A stretch of 5,484 bases of DNA from Dehalococcoidia bacterium (GTDB lineage: Bacteria > Chloroflexota > Dehalococcoidia > JACVQG01 > JAHKAY01). How positions within the stretch are numbered: the stretch's first letter is position 1; each line of letters begins with the position of its first letter. The stretch lies in the NCBI GenBank assembly GCA_030740315.1, contig JASLXN010000108.1, positions 1 through 5,484 on the forward strand, given 5' to 3'. The notes beneath the pieces are model-generated. The model did not search any database. It was not told the origin of the DNA and saw nothing but the letters and a program-made list of their open reading frames with translations. Shown here one piece after another: positions 5,482-5,484 of this stretch. The translations under genes were made by a program, and so were the position numbers.

Positions 5482-5484
5482 TTC

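Overview
The window reads as ordinary bacterial chromosome, fairly GC-rich, with strong Shine-Dalgarno sites. It best fits a Chloroflexota bacterium, probably of the Dehalococcoidia/SAR202 kind. The clues are a lipoprotein joining a CARDB-like domain to an LppX_LprAFG domain, a DHA2-type MFS exporter beside it, a divergent acyl-CoA dehydrogenase, and a short dispersed repeat of the TGTCATTCTGAGC type at the right edge. This placement is inferred from family knowledge, not from a marker gene.

Layout. Positions 1-373 (+) hold the broken end of a DNA methyltransferase gene, AT-richer than its surroundings (about 51% GC by hand count over the first 360 bases). It meets, tail to tail, a minus-strand gene for an NAD(P)-binding SDR/epimerase-like protein (361-1434) with a strong ribosome binding site. 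A 165-bp gap (1435-1599) contains a possible SDR promoter and a perfect 10-bp palindrome. Next comes a minus-strand two-gene operon: the lipoprotein (3080-4033) is first, and the 14-helix MFS exporter (1600-3078) starts one base after the lipoprotein stop codon. A 160-bp divergent intergenic region (4034-4193) holds a good sigma-70-type promoter for the operon, a 30-bp tandem duplication that copies its -10 region, and a weaker promoter for the plus-strand acyl-CoA dehydrogenase (4194-5345). The last 139 bp carry a dispersed-repeat sequence and a set of mutually exclusive hairpins.

How the genes may work together. The lipoprotein/MFS pair has the architecture of mycobacterial LprG-Rv1410c (P55), in which a lipid-binding lipoprotein and an MFS pump move lipids or glycolipids across the cell envelope. 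Here the lipid-binding domain carries an added N-terminal CARDB-like domain. The divergent acyl-CoA dehydrogenase, and possibly the SDR, could modify acyl or lipid substrates; that link rests only on gene position. Two enzymes have non-standard active sites. The SDR lacks the Tyr-Lys pair, and the acyl-CoA dehydrogenase has Asp in place of the usual catalytic Glu.
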